NCBI GenBank assembly: GCA_002243285.1
Contig: CP022585.1
Location: forward strand, 2,406,641 to 2,470,640
Reading direction: 5' to 3'
Length of the DNA stretch: 64,000 nucleotides
Source: Candidatus Fluviicola riflensis
Lineage (GTDB): Bacteria > Bacteroidota > Bacteroidia > Flavobacteriales_D > Crocinitomicaceae
This document shows positions 1 to 8,697 of the stretch, piece by piece. Both the position numbers and the translations under genes were made by a program. Every line of letters begins with the position of its first letter. The first letter of the stretch is position 1. The notes under the pieces are model-generated. The model was not told the origin of the DNA and searched no databases. It saw only the letters and a list, made by a program, of their open reading frames with translations.

Positions 1-243
1 AGCGCTTTCCCGAATCCGGGAACGGAGGAAATCAATTTTATCATCTATTCCGCCACAGAAACCGCTTTTGAATTGACCGTAACCGACGCTACCGGAAGAA
101 TTGTGGAACACGGCATGCTTGTGTTGGAAGAAGGAAGTAACAACTTCGAGCTTCCGCTGGAAAAATATGCCAAAGGGCAGTATTTCTTAAGAGTCGGCAA
201 TGAGCAAACACAACACATTTCACAGGTATTTTATGTTCGTTAA
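1..243 (+). CDS. T9SS sorting-domain protein, C-terminal fragment
   Basis: The reading frame is open from the first base and ends in TAA at 241-243, so only the last 80 residues are present. It begins SAFPNPGTEEINF and continues with a beta-rich stretch containing LTVTDATGRIVEHG and ends GQYFLRVGNEQ...FYVR. The PNP motif, a 'D-x-x-G-R' turn and a closing short beta strand are the hallmarks of the type A C-terminal sorting domain, which directs cargo through the type IX secretion system to the cell surface. The catalytic or adhesive part lies outside the window, so the function of the whole protein is unknown. Confidence 0.85.
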   Translation, partial: SAFPNPGTEEINFIIYSATETAFELTVTDATGRIVEHGMLVLEEGSNNFELPLEKYAKGQYFLRVGNEQTQHISQVFYVR

Positions 244-261
244 TCCTCAACTATTACTTCT

Positions 262-1452
262 ATGCGTTATTTCTCTTCTCTTCTACTCGCTTTTTGCGCG
301 ATGACAACGACCACACTCCGGGCGCAGTTTATGCCCGAAGATCTGGACACTTTGGTATTCTTTGTGCAAAGTATCGACATTGATACCAACCTGCATGTAG
401 CCCATTGCGCCGACAGCTTTTGTTTCAACCACCCCGACACCGAACAAGCTCCGATAGACGAGCAATACTGTGATATCACCACTTGTCCGGATGGATGCGT
501 GCGTCGTTGGATCGATCGTTCGGACTTTGTTCCCACCAACGGTTTTAATCCGCCGGAATACACACACGGACGCAACTTCGGGCAAGACGACCACGAAAAA
601 CCGTGTTACGTTCCCGATTGTATCAACGGTCAGCCCTGTGTGAGAGGCGGCGCACCTTACGGCGTGTTTTACCAAGACAAAACCATCGAGAATCAGGTTT
701 CCGATATCATGACCCTCGACAATGCGTTTTCCATTTTCCTGCTGTGTAAACCGATCGACCAAACCGCTACCGGCAATTGGTACTATTTCGGACAGGCACA
801 TTCCAACCTACAGCACAAAGTATCGAACAACTCGTTGCAGTTTCACATGAACGGACCTTCGCCGGTAGTTCAGATTTCACCCGCCAATTCTATTGATTTG
901 AACGAATGGCAACTGATTGAAATTCACCGTTCTGTCGACGACACGGTAACGTGTGTGATTAACGGTGTGGATGTAACAAATGTGGTGCATGTAAACGGAA
1001 CCAACTTCCGCTTGGGATACCTGTTTTCCAATTTCAAAACCCAAGGCGATGTCGGAATGTACGGTGATGCCGCATCGATGATCGTATACGAAGGTGCGCT
1101 AACCGAAGACAACAAAGACAGTGTGCGCACGTATCTCAACAATATCTATAACTATTCGGGCATTGCCGGTTTGGAAACAGGTGTGCTGGAAGCCGGTACG
1201 GTTGGCATTTCGCCCAATCCGTTTAAAGATGTGGTGAATGTGCATGTTGCCTTGCAGAAAAATGCGCCGGTAAGCATTTCGGTAACCGATTTATCGGGCA
1301 GAGAATTGCTTGTACTGGAAGAACGTATGCTGAACGCAGGTTTCTATGAGTTGCCAGTGAACTTATCCGAAATTACGGTGGCAAACGGTGCTTATTTGAT
1401 CCATGTGAAAGTGGGGAATGACGTGTATACTGAACGGATTCTCAAGCTTTAA
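262..1452 (+). CDS. Secreted LamG-like protein with T9SS type A sorting domain
   Basis: The 396-residue protein starts with a signal peptide (MRYFSSLLLAFCAMTTTTLRAQ). The middle (about residues 100-300) reads like a concanavalin/LamG-type beta-sandwich: NAFSIFLLCKP, WYYFGQ, WQLIEIHRSVDDTVTCVING and GDAASMIVYEGAL are typical of LamG strands. The N-terminal part is Cys-rich, with several C-x(n)-C pairs (residues about 49-130). The last 80 residues are a T9SS sorting domain: SPNPFKDVVNVHV, VTDLSGRELL, GAYLIHVKVG, ERILKL. It follows the preceding T9SS cargo by 18 nt in the same direction, so the two may be co-transcribed. Likely a cell-surface or released carbohydrate-binding or adhesion protein; the ligand is unknown. 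Confidence 0.8.
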   Translation: MRYFSSLLLAFCAMTTTTLRAQFMPEDLDTLVFFVQSIDIDTNLHVAHCADSFCFNHPDTEQAPIDEQYCDITTCPDGCVRRWIDRSDFVPTNGFNPPEYTHGRNFGQDDHEKPCYVPDCINGQPCVRGGAPYGVFYQDKTIENQVSDIMTLDNAFSIFLLCKPIDQTATGNWYYFGQAHSNLQHKVSNNSLQFHMNGPSPVVQISPANSIDLNEWQLIEIHRSVDDTVTCVINGVDVTNVVHVNGTNFRLGYLFSNFKTQGDVGMYGDAASMIVYEGALTEDNKDSVRTYLNNIYNYSGIAGLETGVLEAGTVGISPNPFKDVVNVHVALQKNAPVSISVTDLSGRELLVLEERMLNAGFYELPVNLSEITVANGAYLIHVKVGNDVYTERILKL

Positions 1453-1679
1453 CTGGATTGTGCAGATGCAAAACAAAAATCTTCAATAGCGAAGTAAGTG
1501 GGAGCAATCCCATAACAGATTTCCGTGTTGTTTCGGTTCTTGTATTTTTAGCCGCAACTTAAATTTGAGTTTTCAACCCGAAATGGCATGGGAATCTGTT
1601 TTCATAAATTATTAAGTACAGAATTATCAATTATAAAGCGGCTTCCTTGATAGTTGATAAAAGGCAACTAAAAGGATTC

Positions 1680-2675
1680 TCACCTTGCAAAACTCATCCA
1701 GAAGTCATGTTCTATTTCGATCATGGAAATTTCAATCCGCTGGATTTCCTTTGCTCTCTCCTCATCTGAAGATGCGTAAGCAGAAATCGGCTTGTCGCTT
1801 ATATTACTTTCTTTGTAGATCTCGCCATAGAAATCGCGAAAAAAGAACAAATCGTCGAATGTCCGGATATCGTCAGAAGCATCAATAGATTGATAAGGAG
1901 TTATTTCGGCAGCCAAACAACTTCTCAAATGCGGGAAATAAATCCAGTATAAATCAACTGTGTCTTTGGTTTTCAGATCAATTGCCACCGGGCAAATGCC
2001 TAAAATGCGTGATTCGGAAAGCAAGCGTTCGTTGTCGAAAAAGTTGTCTTCTTTCAGTTTGTAGGAAATAACTTTGTAATTATCCGGATTATCGGATATG
2101 ATTAATTGTGATGCGAACAACTCATTTTCAGCGGAATAACATTTCAACTTTTCCGATTGAATATTTTTAGTAAGAATCTGGTAAAAGGCGTCTTCTTCAA
2201 ATAACTTCGGGTTTTCTTCCGGTGTGATCATGCGCCAAACGCGTTTTGACCACAAAACCATTCGTTCCTGAACAGTGAAATAATCAATGAATCCTTTTTC
2301 GTTGTAAGCCAATTCATAAATCGATTTATTGAGCAATTCAACAGGTGGATCTGTTGAAGCAACCGGAAAGGTTTGGTCAAACTCAAACAGGTTGGTATAA
2401 ACACGCGTAACCCGCATTCTGCCTGTCGAGTCCCAAACTGTCCAAACACCAGTTCTGCAATTGTGTACAAATTCACCCGACGCTTTCTTTTGACCGTTCC
2501 GATAATACGAAAGATACGTTCCATTCAGTCGTTTATTCTGCATTTCAGCTACACAACGAATGCCACCGTCTTCGTAGATCAGGGTGTCTTTTTGAGACAA
2601 AGCGCTCTGATCGCATGCCGCTGAAGCTTTAGCGATGGCGCAAATTGCGCAAAACAATACGGATAAAAATCTCAT
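1680..2675 (-). CDS. MORN-repeat (YwqK-like) exported protein
   Basis: I chose the start at 2675 because ATG there overlaps the upstream stop as ATGA (2672-2675) and directly begins a signal peptide MRFLSVLFCAICAIAKASA; the longer frame to 2717 would bury it. The 331-residue product has a run typical of YwqK/MORN_2 repeats near residues 40-95: GGIRCVAEMQNKRLNGTYLSYY, then NGQKKASGEFVHNCRTGVW. The rest has no recognisable domain. YwqK-type proteins are often labelled antitoxins, but this one is exported and has no toxin partner; a structural or envelope role fits better. It is translationally coupled to the FGE-like gene just upstream. Confidence 0.7.
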   Translation of the reverse strand: MRFLSVLFCAICAIAKASAACDQSALSQKDTLIYEDGGIRCVAEMQNKRLNGTYLSYYRNGQKKASGEFVHNCRTGVWTVWDSTGRMRVTRVYTNLFEFDQTFPVASTDPPVELLNKSIYELAYNEKGFIDYFTVQERMVLWSKRVWRMITPEENPKLFEEDAFYQILTKNIQSEKLKCYSAENELFASQLIISDNPDNYKVISYKLKEDNFFDNERLLSESRILGICPVAIDLKTKDTVDLYWIYFPHLRSCLAAEITPYQSIDASDDIRTFDDLFFFRDFYGEIYKESNISDKPISAYASSDEERAKEIQRIEISMIEIEHDFWMSFAR

Positions 2676-3532
2676 TCTAAAAATCCTTTGGGTTTGTAAT
2701 CGGTTATCAGTTTCCAATAGTACAACGTGTTAAGTGAAGCCCCGGAATATGAAAGGTTTCGTTCTTCCCGTGGCGGAACATTTTCTTTTACCATTCTGAA
2801 AGCTACCTGACGATAACCTTTGGTGGCGTAATAACTAAAAAAAGAATTGGCTTGATTTTCCAATCGATAGCGATAAGAATCACCGATCACTAATTTGCGC
2901 TTCATCACTGGCGGATCATTTGTTTTGTGGAAATAGGTGTAATCATACGGCCATTGTCGCCATGAGTTGTTTCCGATATCCCAAAATGATTCATCTTTGG
3001 TGCTGAGCAACCAGTCGGAATAGTTTTTACTGAAATCGCTTTCCAATTCGTTTGTTTCGAGGTAATATTTTGCTGCGAGCCATTCCGAACATTTGGGCAA
3101 GCGATAGATAAACAGGATTTCTTTATTGTTTTTGTTCTCTTTCAGTGTTTTCCACTTGCAATAATTCATCGCATTTTCCCAGGAAATTCCCAATACCGGA
3201 TAATCATCGTAGGTTTCATCTGAAATGTACTTTTCCCAATCGGGGCGTTTGGCAATGGATGAATCAGGTAATTGAGTGCGATAATAGCTTTCGGATGAAT
3301 CTTTCTTTACAGCAGCCAAATACTGTTTGTATTCCCGGAATGTTACTTGTTTGCTGATTTCAAATGCCGCTATATCTTGTTCTTTACCTGTCAACGTGTC
3401 ACCCACCAATTGTAACAGGTTGAGTGATTGAGCCGGGATTTTCAAGAGTGAATCGGGTGCTTTTTTTCGCATGGAATAACTCAGTAGCAAAAATATGCCG
3501 GCAAAAAATAGTGCAATTGTTGTTGGTTTCAT
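2672..3532 (-). CDS. FGE/SUMF1-like domain protein with N-terminal membrane anchor
   Basis: The 286-residue protein opens with one hydrophobic helix (MKPTTIALFFAGIFLLLSYS) without a lipobox Cys, so it is probably membrane-anchored. The remainder matches the pattern of the formylglycine-generating-enzyme-like (SUMF1) superfamily: PVLGISWENAMNYCKW, then YRLPKCSEWLAAKY and a C-terminal GYRQVAFRMV. GldJ and GldK of the gliding/T9SS machinery share this fold, but this sequence is short and divergent and I would not assign it to either. It is first in a two-gene minus-strand operon with the MORN protein (4-nt overlap). Structural rather than catalytic use of the fold is likely, since no conserved FGE catalytic Cys pair is visible. 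Confidence 0.65.
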   Translation of the reverse strand: MKPTTIALFFAGIFLLLSYSMRKKAPDSLLKIPAQSLNLLQLVGDTLTGKEQDIAAFEISKQVTFREYKQYLAAVKKDSSESYYRTQLPDSSIAKRPDWEKYISDETYDDYPVLGISWENAMNYCKWKTLKENKNNKEILFIYRLPKCSEWLAAKYYLETNELESDFSKNYSDWLLSTKDESFWDIGNNSWRQWPYDYTYFHKTNDPPVMKRKLVIGDSYRYRLENQANSFFSYYATKGYRQVAFRMVKENVPPREERNLSYSGASLNTLYYWKLITDYKPKGFLE

Positions 3533-3598
3533 TGGTAGGACAACGTCGTTTCAGCTAAAAGTAACACATTATTCAGCGGAATCTGGTGCTGATTTTGT

Positions 3599-4030
3599 TT
3601 AATCCTTTGGCCGGTAGATGGAAAACGTTATAGCCCAAACGATTAGCGTGACGCCGGTATAGGTCACAAAAAGCGGAAGTAAATAGATTAAATCGACATA
3701 CGTAACGCTGTTATTACCCAAAATCAGCCATAAAAAAGAACCGGCAACAAGGATCAGCTGCACAATTGTATGCAATACCTGGTATTTTCGTGGCGAAACG
3801 GGGCGTTTGTTGAGTCGCCAGTTTACCAGGATCAATACCACCAACGCAGGCAACGAATAAATTCCGCTAAAAACCGTTGCCGCTCCCGCAAACCGGACGA
3901 TTTGAAGAAAACTATCGCCGCTTTTGGTGAAATAAGCATCCAGCAGCGAATAGATAAAACTCCCGGCCAAAATGGTAATGATCCAATTAAAAAGTGTGAT
4001 CCGGATGGGGATGAAAAGTTGCTGCTTCAT
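3599..4030 (-). CDS. Small four-helix membrane protein (tandem paralogue 1)
   Basis: Unrecognised 143-residue membrane protein with about four transmembrane segments (residues roughly 10-32, 46-70, 86-106 and 112-135). It begins MKQQLFIPIRITLFNWIITI and ends in a short basic tail IYRPKD. The next gene upstream on the same strand is a clear paralogue: both have a short basic start, FNWII/LNWII followed by GSFI, a central VNWRLNK/ANWILNK loop and a final WAITF/WAVTFAIYR helix. The genes are 8 nt apart. They look like a recent tandem duplication; no function can be given. Confidence 0.6.
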   Translation of the reverse strand: MKQQLFIPIRITLFNWIITILAGSFIYSLLDAYFTKSGDSFLQIVRFAGAATVFSGIYSLPALVVLILVNWRLNKRPVSPRKYQVLHTIVQLILVAGSFLWLILGNNSVTYVDLIYLLPLFVTYTGVTLIVWAITFSIYRPKD

Positions 4031-4038
4031 TCTGCTTC

Positions 4039-4515
4039 TTAAATGGTTTCATCCAGAATATCATCCGAATATGGAGATGGAGCCTGTGCTTTCCGGCGAT
4101 AAATAGCAAAAGTTACTGCCCATGTACAAACTCCGGCCAGTGTATACGAAAATGCGATCAACAAAAACTGAAACGCCTCTGTTTTCGATAAATGGTCGGC
4201 AAAAACGTACAACACAAAGAACGTAAGCATTGCTAAAAACAAATGAATTGCAAAGTGAATCAGTTGATAGGCTTTGCGTTCGAGTTGCTGTTTATTGAGA
4301 ATCCAATTCGCGAGTGTCATCAGCAAAATGGTTGGAAATGAAGTCATACCGCTGATCGCAGCAGAAATAAGCATAAGTGCACCTGCTTCTTCCAAATCAT
4401 CAGGCCCGCCTGTAAACGGCAAAGCCAGCAATGGCCAGATAAAGCTTCCGATCAATACGGCAATAATCCAATTGAGGAATGTTCGCCAGACGGGAATTTT
4501 AGTTGGTTGCTTCAT
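4039..4515 (-). CDS. Small four-helix membrane protein (tandem paralogue 2)
   Basis: Unrecognised 158-residue membrane protein, paralogous to its downstream neighbour. It shares the start region (MKQPTKIPVWRTFLNWIIA), the GSFIWPLL helix 1 exit, the ANWILNKQ cytosolic loop and the WAVTFAIYRRK final helix, and adds a 15-residue polar tail. About four membrane segments are visible. It is transcribed away from the secreted swivel/ATP-grasp gene, with a 117-nt divergent intergenic region between them. Function unknown; the pair could be accessory subunits or simple envelope proteins. Confidence 0.6.
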   Translation of the reverse strand: MKQPTKIPVWRTFLNWIIAVLIGSFIWPLLALPFTGGPDDLEEAGALMLISAAISGMTSFPTILLMTLANWILNKQQLERKAYQLIHFAIHLFLAMLTFFVLYVFADHLSKTEAFQFLLIAFSYTLAGVCTWAVTFAIYRRKAQAPSPYSDDILDETI

Positions 4516-4632
4516 CTCACTTTTTTCATCGAATATAAACGATTCTTCTATTCAAGTCAGGGCTTTGACTATTTTTAACTTGAATTGTGAAATGTGATTA
4601 AACCAATTGTCAACCAAAGTGTAGTAGTACCT

Positions 4633-6519
4633 ATGAAATTGCGTTTGTTTTTGTCTTTCTGCTGTTGTATTATCGTGCTGATAAGCTGGTCACAACGTGC
4701 GGTGCATACACTTTCCGACAAAAAACAGTTCCTGGAACTCGCCGGCCAACCACTTTCCTCCAAATACGGCAACATTGCTTCGGTTAAACTGATCATCGAT
4801 ACAAAATCCAACAAACTGTACTTCATTAGTTCGAAAAACTTTAAGTATCACTACGATTTTGTGACCCGGCAATTGTATTATCCACACGATCTGTTTGTGT
4901 TCAACGAAGAGAATTACGGTGCTTCTTCCAAACGCGATTACCTGCTGGCCAATATTAATTGCAACGAAGCCAGCGGGTTGTATTACCTTGATATTTCGGT
5001 ATTCGATCAAATGCCTGTGAACCGGATCATTGAGTTGTTCGAAGCTGTAAAAGCGGGTTCGTATTTCAGCGACAAGCTTGTTTTTTTGATGAACACCGAA
5101 CGATTGATTGCGCTGCAGCCAGAACTCGATAAACGCATCAAAACCGCCACACCAAGCGATATTTACGCCGCTATCGATTACCAGGCAATCAGCGAAGGAA
5201 CAGTGAAAGGCCGTTTGCGTTTTGAACCGTATCTGGATTCACTGAAAACGCCTTTGCTGGCAACAGATATTGTATTCACACAGGCTACGCCGGAATATTT
5301 GCCGACTGTTCGCGGATTGATGCTCACTGCTTTTCAAACGCCGCTGAGCCATTTGGTGATCTTAGCTAAAAACCGCCATATTCCGATTGGTGTTTACACG
5401 CGGCTGTATAACGATTCGACCTTGCGTTCGCTTAACAATCAATGGATCGAACTGACTATTTTATCGGATACGTTTCACATCAAAAAGGTGGAAGTTTCAT
5501 TGTCAACGCCAACTGTGAAGAAAGTTCACCTGAAAAAAGACCTTGAAACGACATCATTGATTGCGGCGGCCGATTTAAACCCAAAACTGGCAGAGACGGT
5601 CGGAAATAAAGCAGCGAATTTCGGGTTGCTTTATACGGTCAGTCAATCGGGGAATTACAAAGTTCCGGAAGCCGGTTTTGCCATTCCGTTTTATTGGTAC
5701 AATGAGCATGCAAAACGCTCGGGAGCAGATGAATTGATCCGTAAACTGATCGAACATCCTTCACTCGACCCGGATTCTCTACAATTGCAGCTCAAAGCGA
5801 TTCGGAAGTGTTTTACAAAAACGAAGATCGATACGGCGCTGTTACATCAGCTCGAAAATCGGTTAGATGTTTCGGGTTTCAGAACGTTCCGTTTCCGTTC
5901 GTCTACCAACGCAGAAGATGCCGCCGGTTTTTCCGGAGCCGGCTTGTACGCTTCCAAAACAGTGGATTTAGACGATTGCAACAAAACCATTTCCGAAGGT
6001 TTACAAACGGTTTGGGCCAGCTTATGGTCATATGAAGCGTATATCGAACGGAATTATTTCGGGATCGCAGATGAAGATGTGGCCATGGGCGTTTTGGTGC
6101 ATCGTTCCTTCCCGGATGAAGCGGCAAACGGCGTGGCGATTACCAAAAACATTTACCGCGACAGTTATACCGGCTTTATTGTGAATGTTCAAAAAGGCGA
6201 TGTAAGCGTGGTGACGCCGCCGGCAGGAATCATTTGTGATCAGTTGGTCCTGTATCCGGCAAACGAATTATCGGCGTTCAAACGTACAACGGAAGTGATT
6301 ACGACATCTAATCTCAATGATGGAAAACTGGTGCTTTCTGACGGCGAACTGGAATTATTACAAACCGAATTGGAACGCATCAAACGTTACTACTGGAAAC
6401 ATGCACATACGCCGAAAATCAACGAACAATACGATACGTTTGGGTTGGATCTTGAGTTTAAGTTCAGCGCTGTTACACGAGAATTATATATTAAACAGGT
6501 GAGGATTTATAATGATTAA
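4633..6519 (+). CDS. Secreted PEP/pyruvate-binding ATP-grasp protein with upstream phosphohistidine swivel domain
   Basis: Start placed at 4633, where ATG begins a signal peptide (MKLRLFLSFCCCIIVLISWSQ); a frame extension to 4594 lacks signal character. The 628-residue product has, around residues 230-255, a swivel-domain motif PLSHLVILAKNRHIPIG with candidate phosphohistidine His240. About residues 300-628 are a PPDK N-terminal-type ATP-grasp domain, with RFRSSTNAEDAAGFSGAG at 420-437 (the Arg and Glu-Asp nucleotide-binding motif) and a C-terminal DLEFKFSA...LYIKQVR strand pair. The order His-domain before ATP-grasp is that of glucan/alpha-glucan water dikinases, not PPDK or PEP synthase. 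The export signal implies a periplasmic or surface place, where ATP is scarce, so the substrate is unclear. Confidence 0.75.
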   Translation: MKLRLFLSFCCCIIVLISWSQRAVHTLSDKKQFLELAGQPLSSKYGNIASVKLIIDTKSNKLYFISSKNFKYHYDFVTRQLYYPHDLFVFNEENYGASSKRDYLLANINCNEASGLYYLDISVFDQMPVNRIIELFEAVKAGSYFSDKLVFLMNTERLIALQPELDKRIKTATPSDIYAAIDYQAISEGTVKGRLRFEPYLDSLKTPLLATDIVFTQATPEYLPTVRGLMLTAFQTPLSHLVILAKNRHIPIGVYTRLYNDSTLRSLNNQWIELTILSDTFHIKKVEVSLSTPTVKKVHLKKDLETTSLIAAADLNPKLAETVGNKAANFGLLYTVSQSGNYKVPEAGFAIPFYWYNEHAKRSGADELIRKLIEHPSLDPDSLQLQLKAIRKCFTKTKIDTALLHQLENRLDVSGFRTFRFRSSTNAEDAAGFSGAGLYASKTVDLDDCNKTISEGLQTVWASLWSYEAYIERNYFGIADEDVAMGVLVHRSFPDEAANGVAITKNIYRDSYTGFIVNVQKGDVSVVTPPAGIICDQLVLYPANELSAFKRTTEVITTSNLNDGKLVLSDGELELLQTELERIKRYYWKHAHTPKINEQYDTFGLDLEFKFSAVTRELYIKQVRIYND

Positions 6520-6610
6520 TGCTTGATGTTGGATGCTTGATTTTTGATTAGGCTTTACCTAAAAAGTTCAACATTTGGAAACCTGTTATATTGACTCCTG
6601 AAAAGAATTT

Positions 6611-6715
6611 AAAATGTAAAATTGAAAAGAAAAAAGGACTTAATTAATTTAGTCAAAATTATTTTTTCGATTATTAATTCTTCCTGGCGAAGCCCCCTTT
6701 TCAATTTTACATTTT
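6611..6715. repeat. 19-bp perfect inverted repeat with 67-nt spacer
   Basis: Arms at 6611-6629 (AAAATGTAAAATTGAAAAG) and 6697-6715 are exact reverse complements, with 67 nt between. The element lies between the convergent ends of the swivel/ATP-grasp gene and the ABC-F gene. The arms are AT-rich and too far apart for a standard intrinsic terminator, although they could still act as a bidirectional one. It may be a degraded miniature element or a fossil of slipped AT-rich repeats; nothing else is visible in 6520-6729. Confidence 0.6.
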
Positions 6716-6729
6716 CAATTTTCAATTCC

Positions 6730-8607
6730 CTAAACAAATTCCGCCAGTTCCATCCACCTTTCAGTTGCCGTATCAATTTTCGCGACAATTTCACCCAATT
6801 TGATGCCAGCTTCCATAATATCCTGGTTGCTCGATTCCGGATTTGAAAGCACGTTTGTAAACGTTTCTTTTTGAGCTTCGAGGGTTTCCAGTTCTTTTTC
6901 CAGTTGTTCGAATTCCTGTTTTTCCTTGAAGGAAAGTTTTTTCTTTTCGGTGGCCGGAGCACTGTCGGACATTTGCGTCACTTTCACCGCTTCGATCTTT
7001 TCATCCGACGGTTTTTTGTCGCGTTTGTTGTCCTGAGCCAGTTGTTTACGGTATTCTGTATAATTTCCGATAATGTCTTTGATTGCGCCTTGTCCTTCGA
7101 ATACAAACACGTGGTCGACCATTTTATCCATGAAATAACGGTCGTGCGACACAACGATCAAACAACCTTCAAACGTGCGCAGGTAGTCTTCCAATACGCT
7201 CATTACAAAAATATCGAGGTCGTTGGTCGGCTCATCCAAAATCAGGAAATTGGGATTGGACATAAGCACCGTCATCAGCTTCAAACGACGTTTTTCGCCT
7301 CCACTGAGTTTGTACACGTAATTGTAGTGCATATCGCGGTTGAACAGAAAACGCTCTAAAAACTGCGCTGCCGAAAGCTGTCGCCCTTTTTCCAAAGGAA
7401 TAAACTCGGCAATATCGCGGATGACATCAATGACTTTTTTGCTTTCGTCGACCTGGATCAATTCCTGGCTGTAATAGCCGAATACCACTGTTTCACCTAC
7501 CACTACTTTTCCGGCATCGAGCGGTTCACGCTCCTGGATCATGTTCAGGAATGTCGATTTTCCGGTGCCGTTGTTTCCAACGATTCCCAAACGTTCGCGA
7601 CGGTTAAAATTATAGGAGAAATTATCGATGATCTTTTTATCGCCGTAGGATTTCCCGATTTTGTGAAGCTCGAGAATTTTGGTCCCCAAACGCTCCATTT
7701 TCACCGGAATTTCCATTTCGCTGTCGTCGATTCGCTGACTGGCCGCTTTTTTGACATCCTGGAACGAATCCAAACGCGCTTTTTGCTTCGTACTGCGGGC
7801 TTTCGGCTGGCGACGTACCCAATCTAACTCTTTGCGGAAAGTATTGCGTGCTTTTTCAATCGTCGATTCCAGTTGTTCCTGGCGTTCGGCTTTTTTCTCA
7901 AGGTAATACGAGAAATTTCCCTTGTAGCGGTAAATCGTTTTGTCGTCCATTTCAAGGATCGTATCACACACCACTTCAAGGAAATAACGGTCGTGTGTTA
8001 CCATCAAAATCGTTGATTTAGACTTGGAAAGGTATTCTTCCAGCCATTCGATCATGTCGAGGTCGAGGTGATTGGTAGGCTCATCGAGCAACAGGAAATC
8101 GGCTTCGGCTACCAACACTTTGGCAAGTGCCACACGTTTTTTCTGTCCACCGGAAAGACTCCCGATTTTCAGGTCGGTATTATCGAGTTTCAGTACGCTC
8201 AGAATCTGGTTCACGCGCACTTCCACATCCCATGCATTCAGGTCTGTGAGTTCTTGGAAACAGTCATTTACAGCATCTTCGTCGCCGCTTTTCAGCGCAA
8301 GGTTGTATTTCTTTACAATTTGAATTTCCGGCAAATCATGAGCAAAAACAGCTTCAAGGATCGTGTGATTGTCGTCGAGGTTTTCACTTTGTTCCATGAA
8401 CGCAATCCGGATGTCGTTTCGGTACACAATGCGGCCGGTATCGTAATGTTCCATGTCCATGAGACAACGCAGCAACGTCGTTTTTCCGCTTCCGTTTTTG
8501 GCAACAATGGCTACTTTTTGCCCAAGGTCGATTCCGAAATTAAGGTCTTGAAATAAGATGCGATCACCAAACGATTTGGTGAGATTTTCAACTGAAAGGT
8601 AATTCAT
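6730..8607 (-). CDS. ABC-F family ATPase, Uup-like
   Basis: This 625-residue protein has two ABC ATPase domains in tandem and no membrane domain. Domain 1 (about 1-240) shows Walker A AKNGSGKTTLL, signature LSGGQKKRVALAK and Walker B LLLDEPTNHLDL. Domain 2 (about 310-530) shows VGNNGTGKSTFL, LSGGEKRRLKL and LILDEPTNDLDI. Between them is the charged helical P-site-tRNA interaction motif linker, and the last 80 residues are a Glu/Lys coiled coil (EKKKLSFKEKQEFEQLEKEL), the DNA- or ribosome-associated tail of Uup. ABC-F proteins act on ribosomes to rescue stalled translation. The alternative is an antibiotic-resistance ABC-F, but the chromosomal context and tail favour Uup. Confidence 0.9.
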   Translation of the reverse strand: MNYLSVENLTKSFGDRILFQDLNFGIDLGQKVAIVAKNGSGKTTLLRCLMDMEHYDTGRIVYRNDIRIAFMEQSENLDDNHTILEAVFAHDLPEIQIVKKYNLALKSGDEDAVNDCFQELTDLNAWDVEVRVNQILSVLKLDNTDLKIGSLSGGQKKRVALAKVLVAEADFLLLDEPTNHLDLDMIEWLEEYLSKSKSTILMVTHDRYFLEVVCDTILEMDDKTIYRYKGNFSYYLEKKAERQEQLESTIEKARNTFRKELDWVRRQPKARSTKQKARLDSFQDVKKAASQRIDDSEMEIPVKMERLGTKILELHKIGKSYGDKKIIDNFSYNFNRRERLGIVGNNGTGKSTFLNMIQEREPLDAGKVVVGETVVFGYYSQELIQVDESKKVIDVIRDIAEFIPLEKGRQLSAAQFLERFLFNRDMHYNYVYKLSGGEKRRLKLMTVLMSNPNFLILDEPTNDLDIFVMSVLEDYLRTFEGCLIVVSHDRYFMDKMVDHVFVFEGQGAIKDIIGNYTEYRKQLAQDNKRDKKPSDEKIEAVKVTQMSDSAPATEKKKLSFKEKQEFEQLEKELETLEAQKETFTNVLSNPESSNQDIMEAGIKLGEIVAKIDTATERWMELAEFV

Positions 8608-8697
8608 ACTATAGTTAAACGTGAGCGGAATTTTGTGAGGAAAATCTCACAAAACGCCCGGTATGCTTGATATTTTAAAAATGAAATGACTGATCGC

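Noticed and set aside
1624-1660. TTATCAA...TTGATAA inverted repeat between the T9SS cargo and the MORN gene
   Set aside because: Seven-base AT-rich arms 23 nt apart are common by chance in this DNA and no T-tract follows.
8068-8556. 162-codon frame opposite the ABC-F gene
   Set aside because: Low-complexity antisense shadow with Phe/His bias and no motif.
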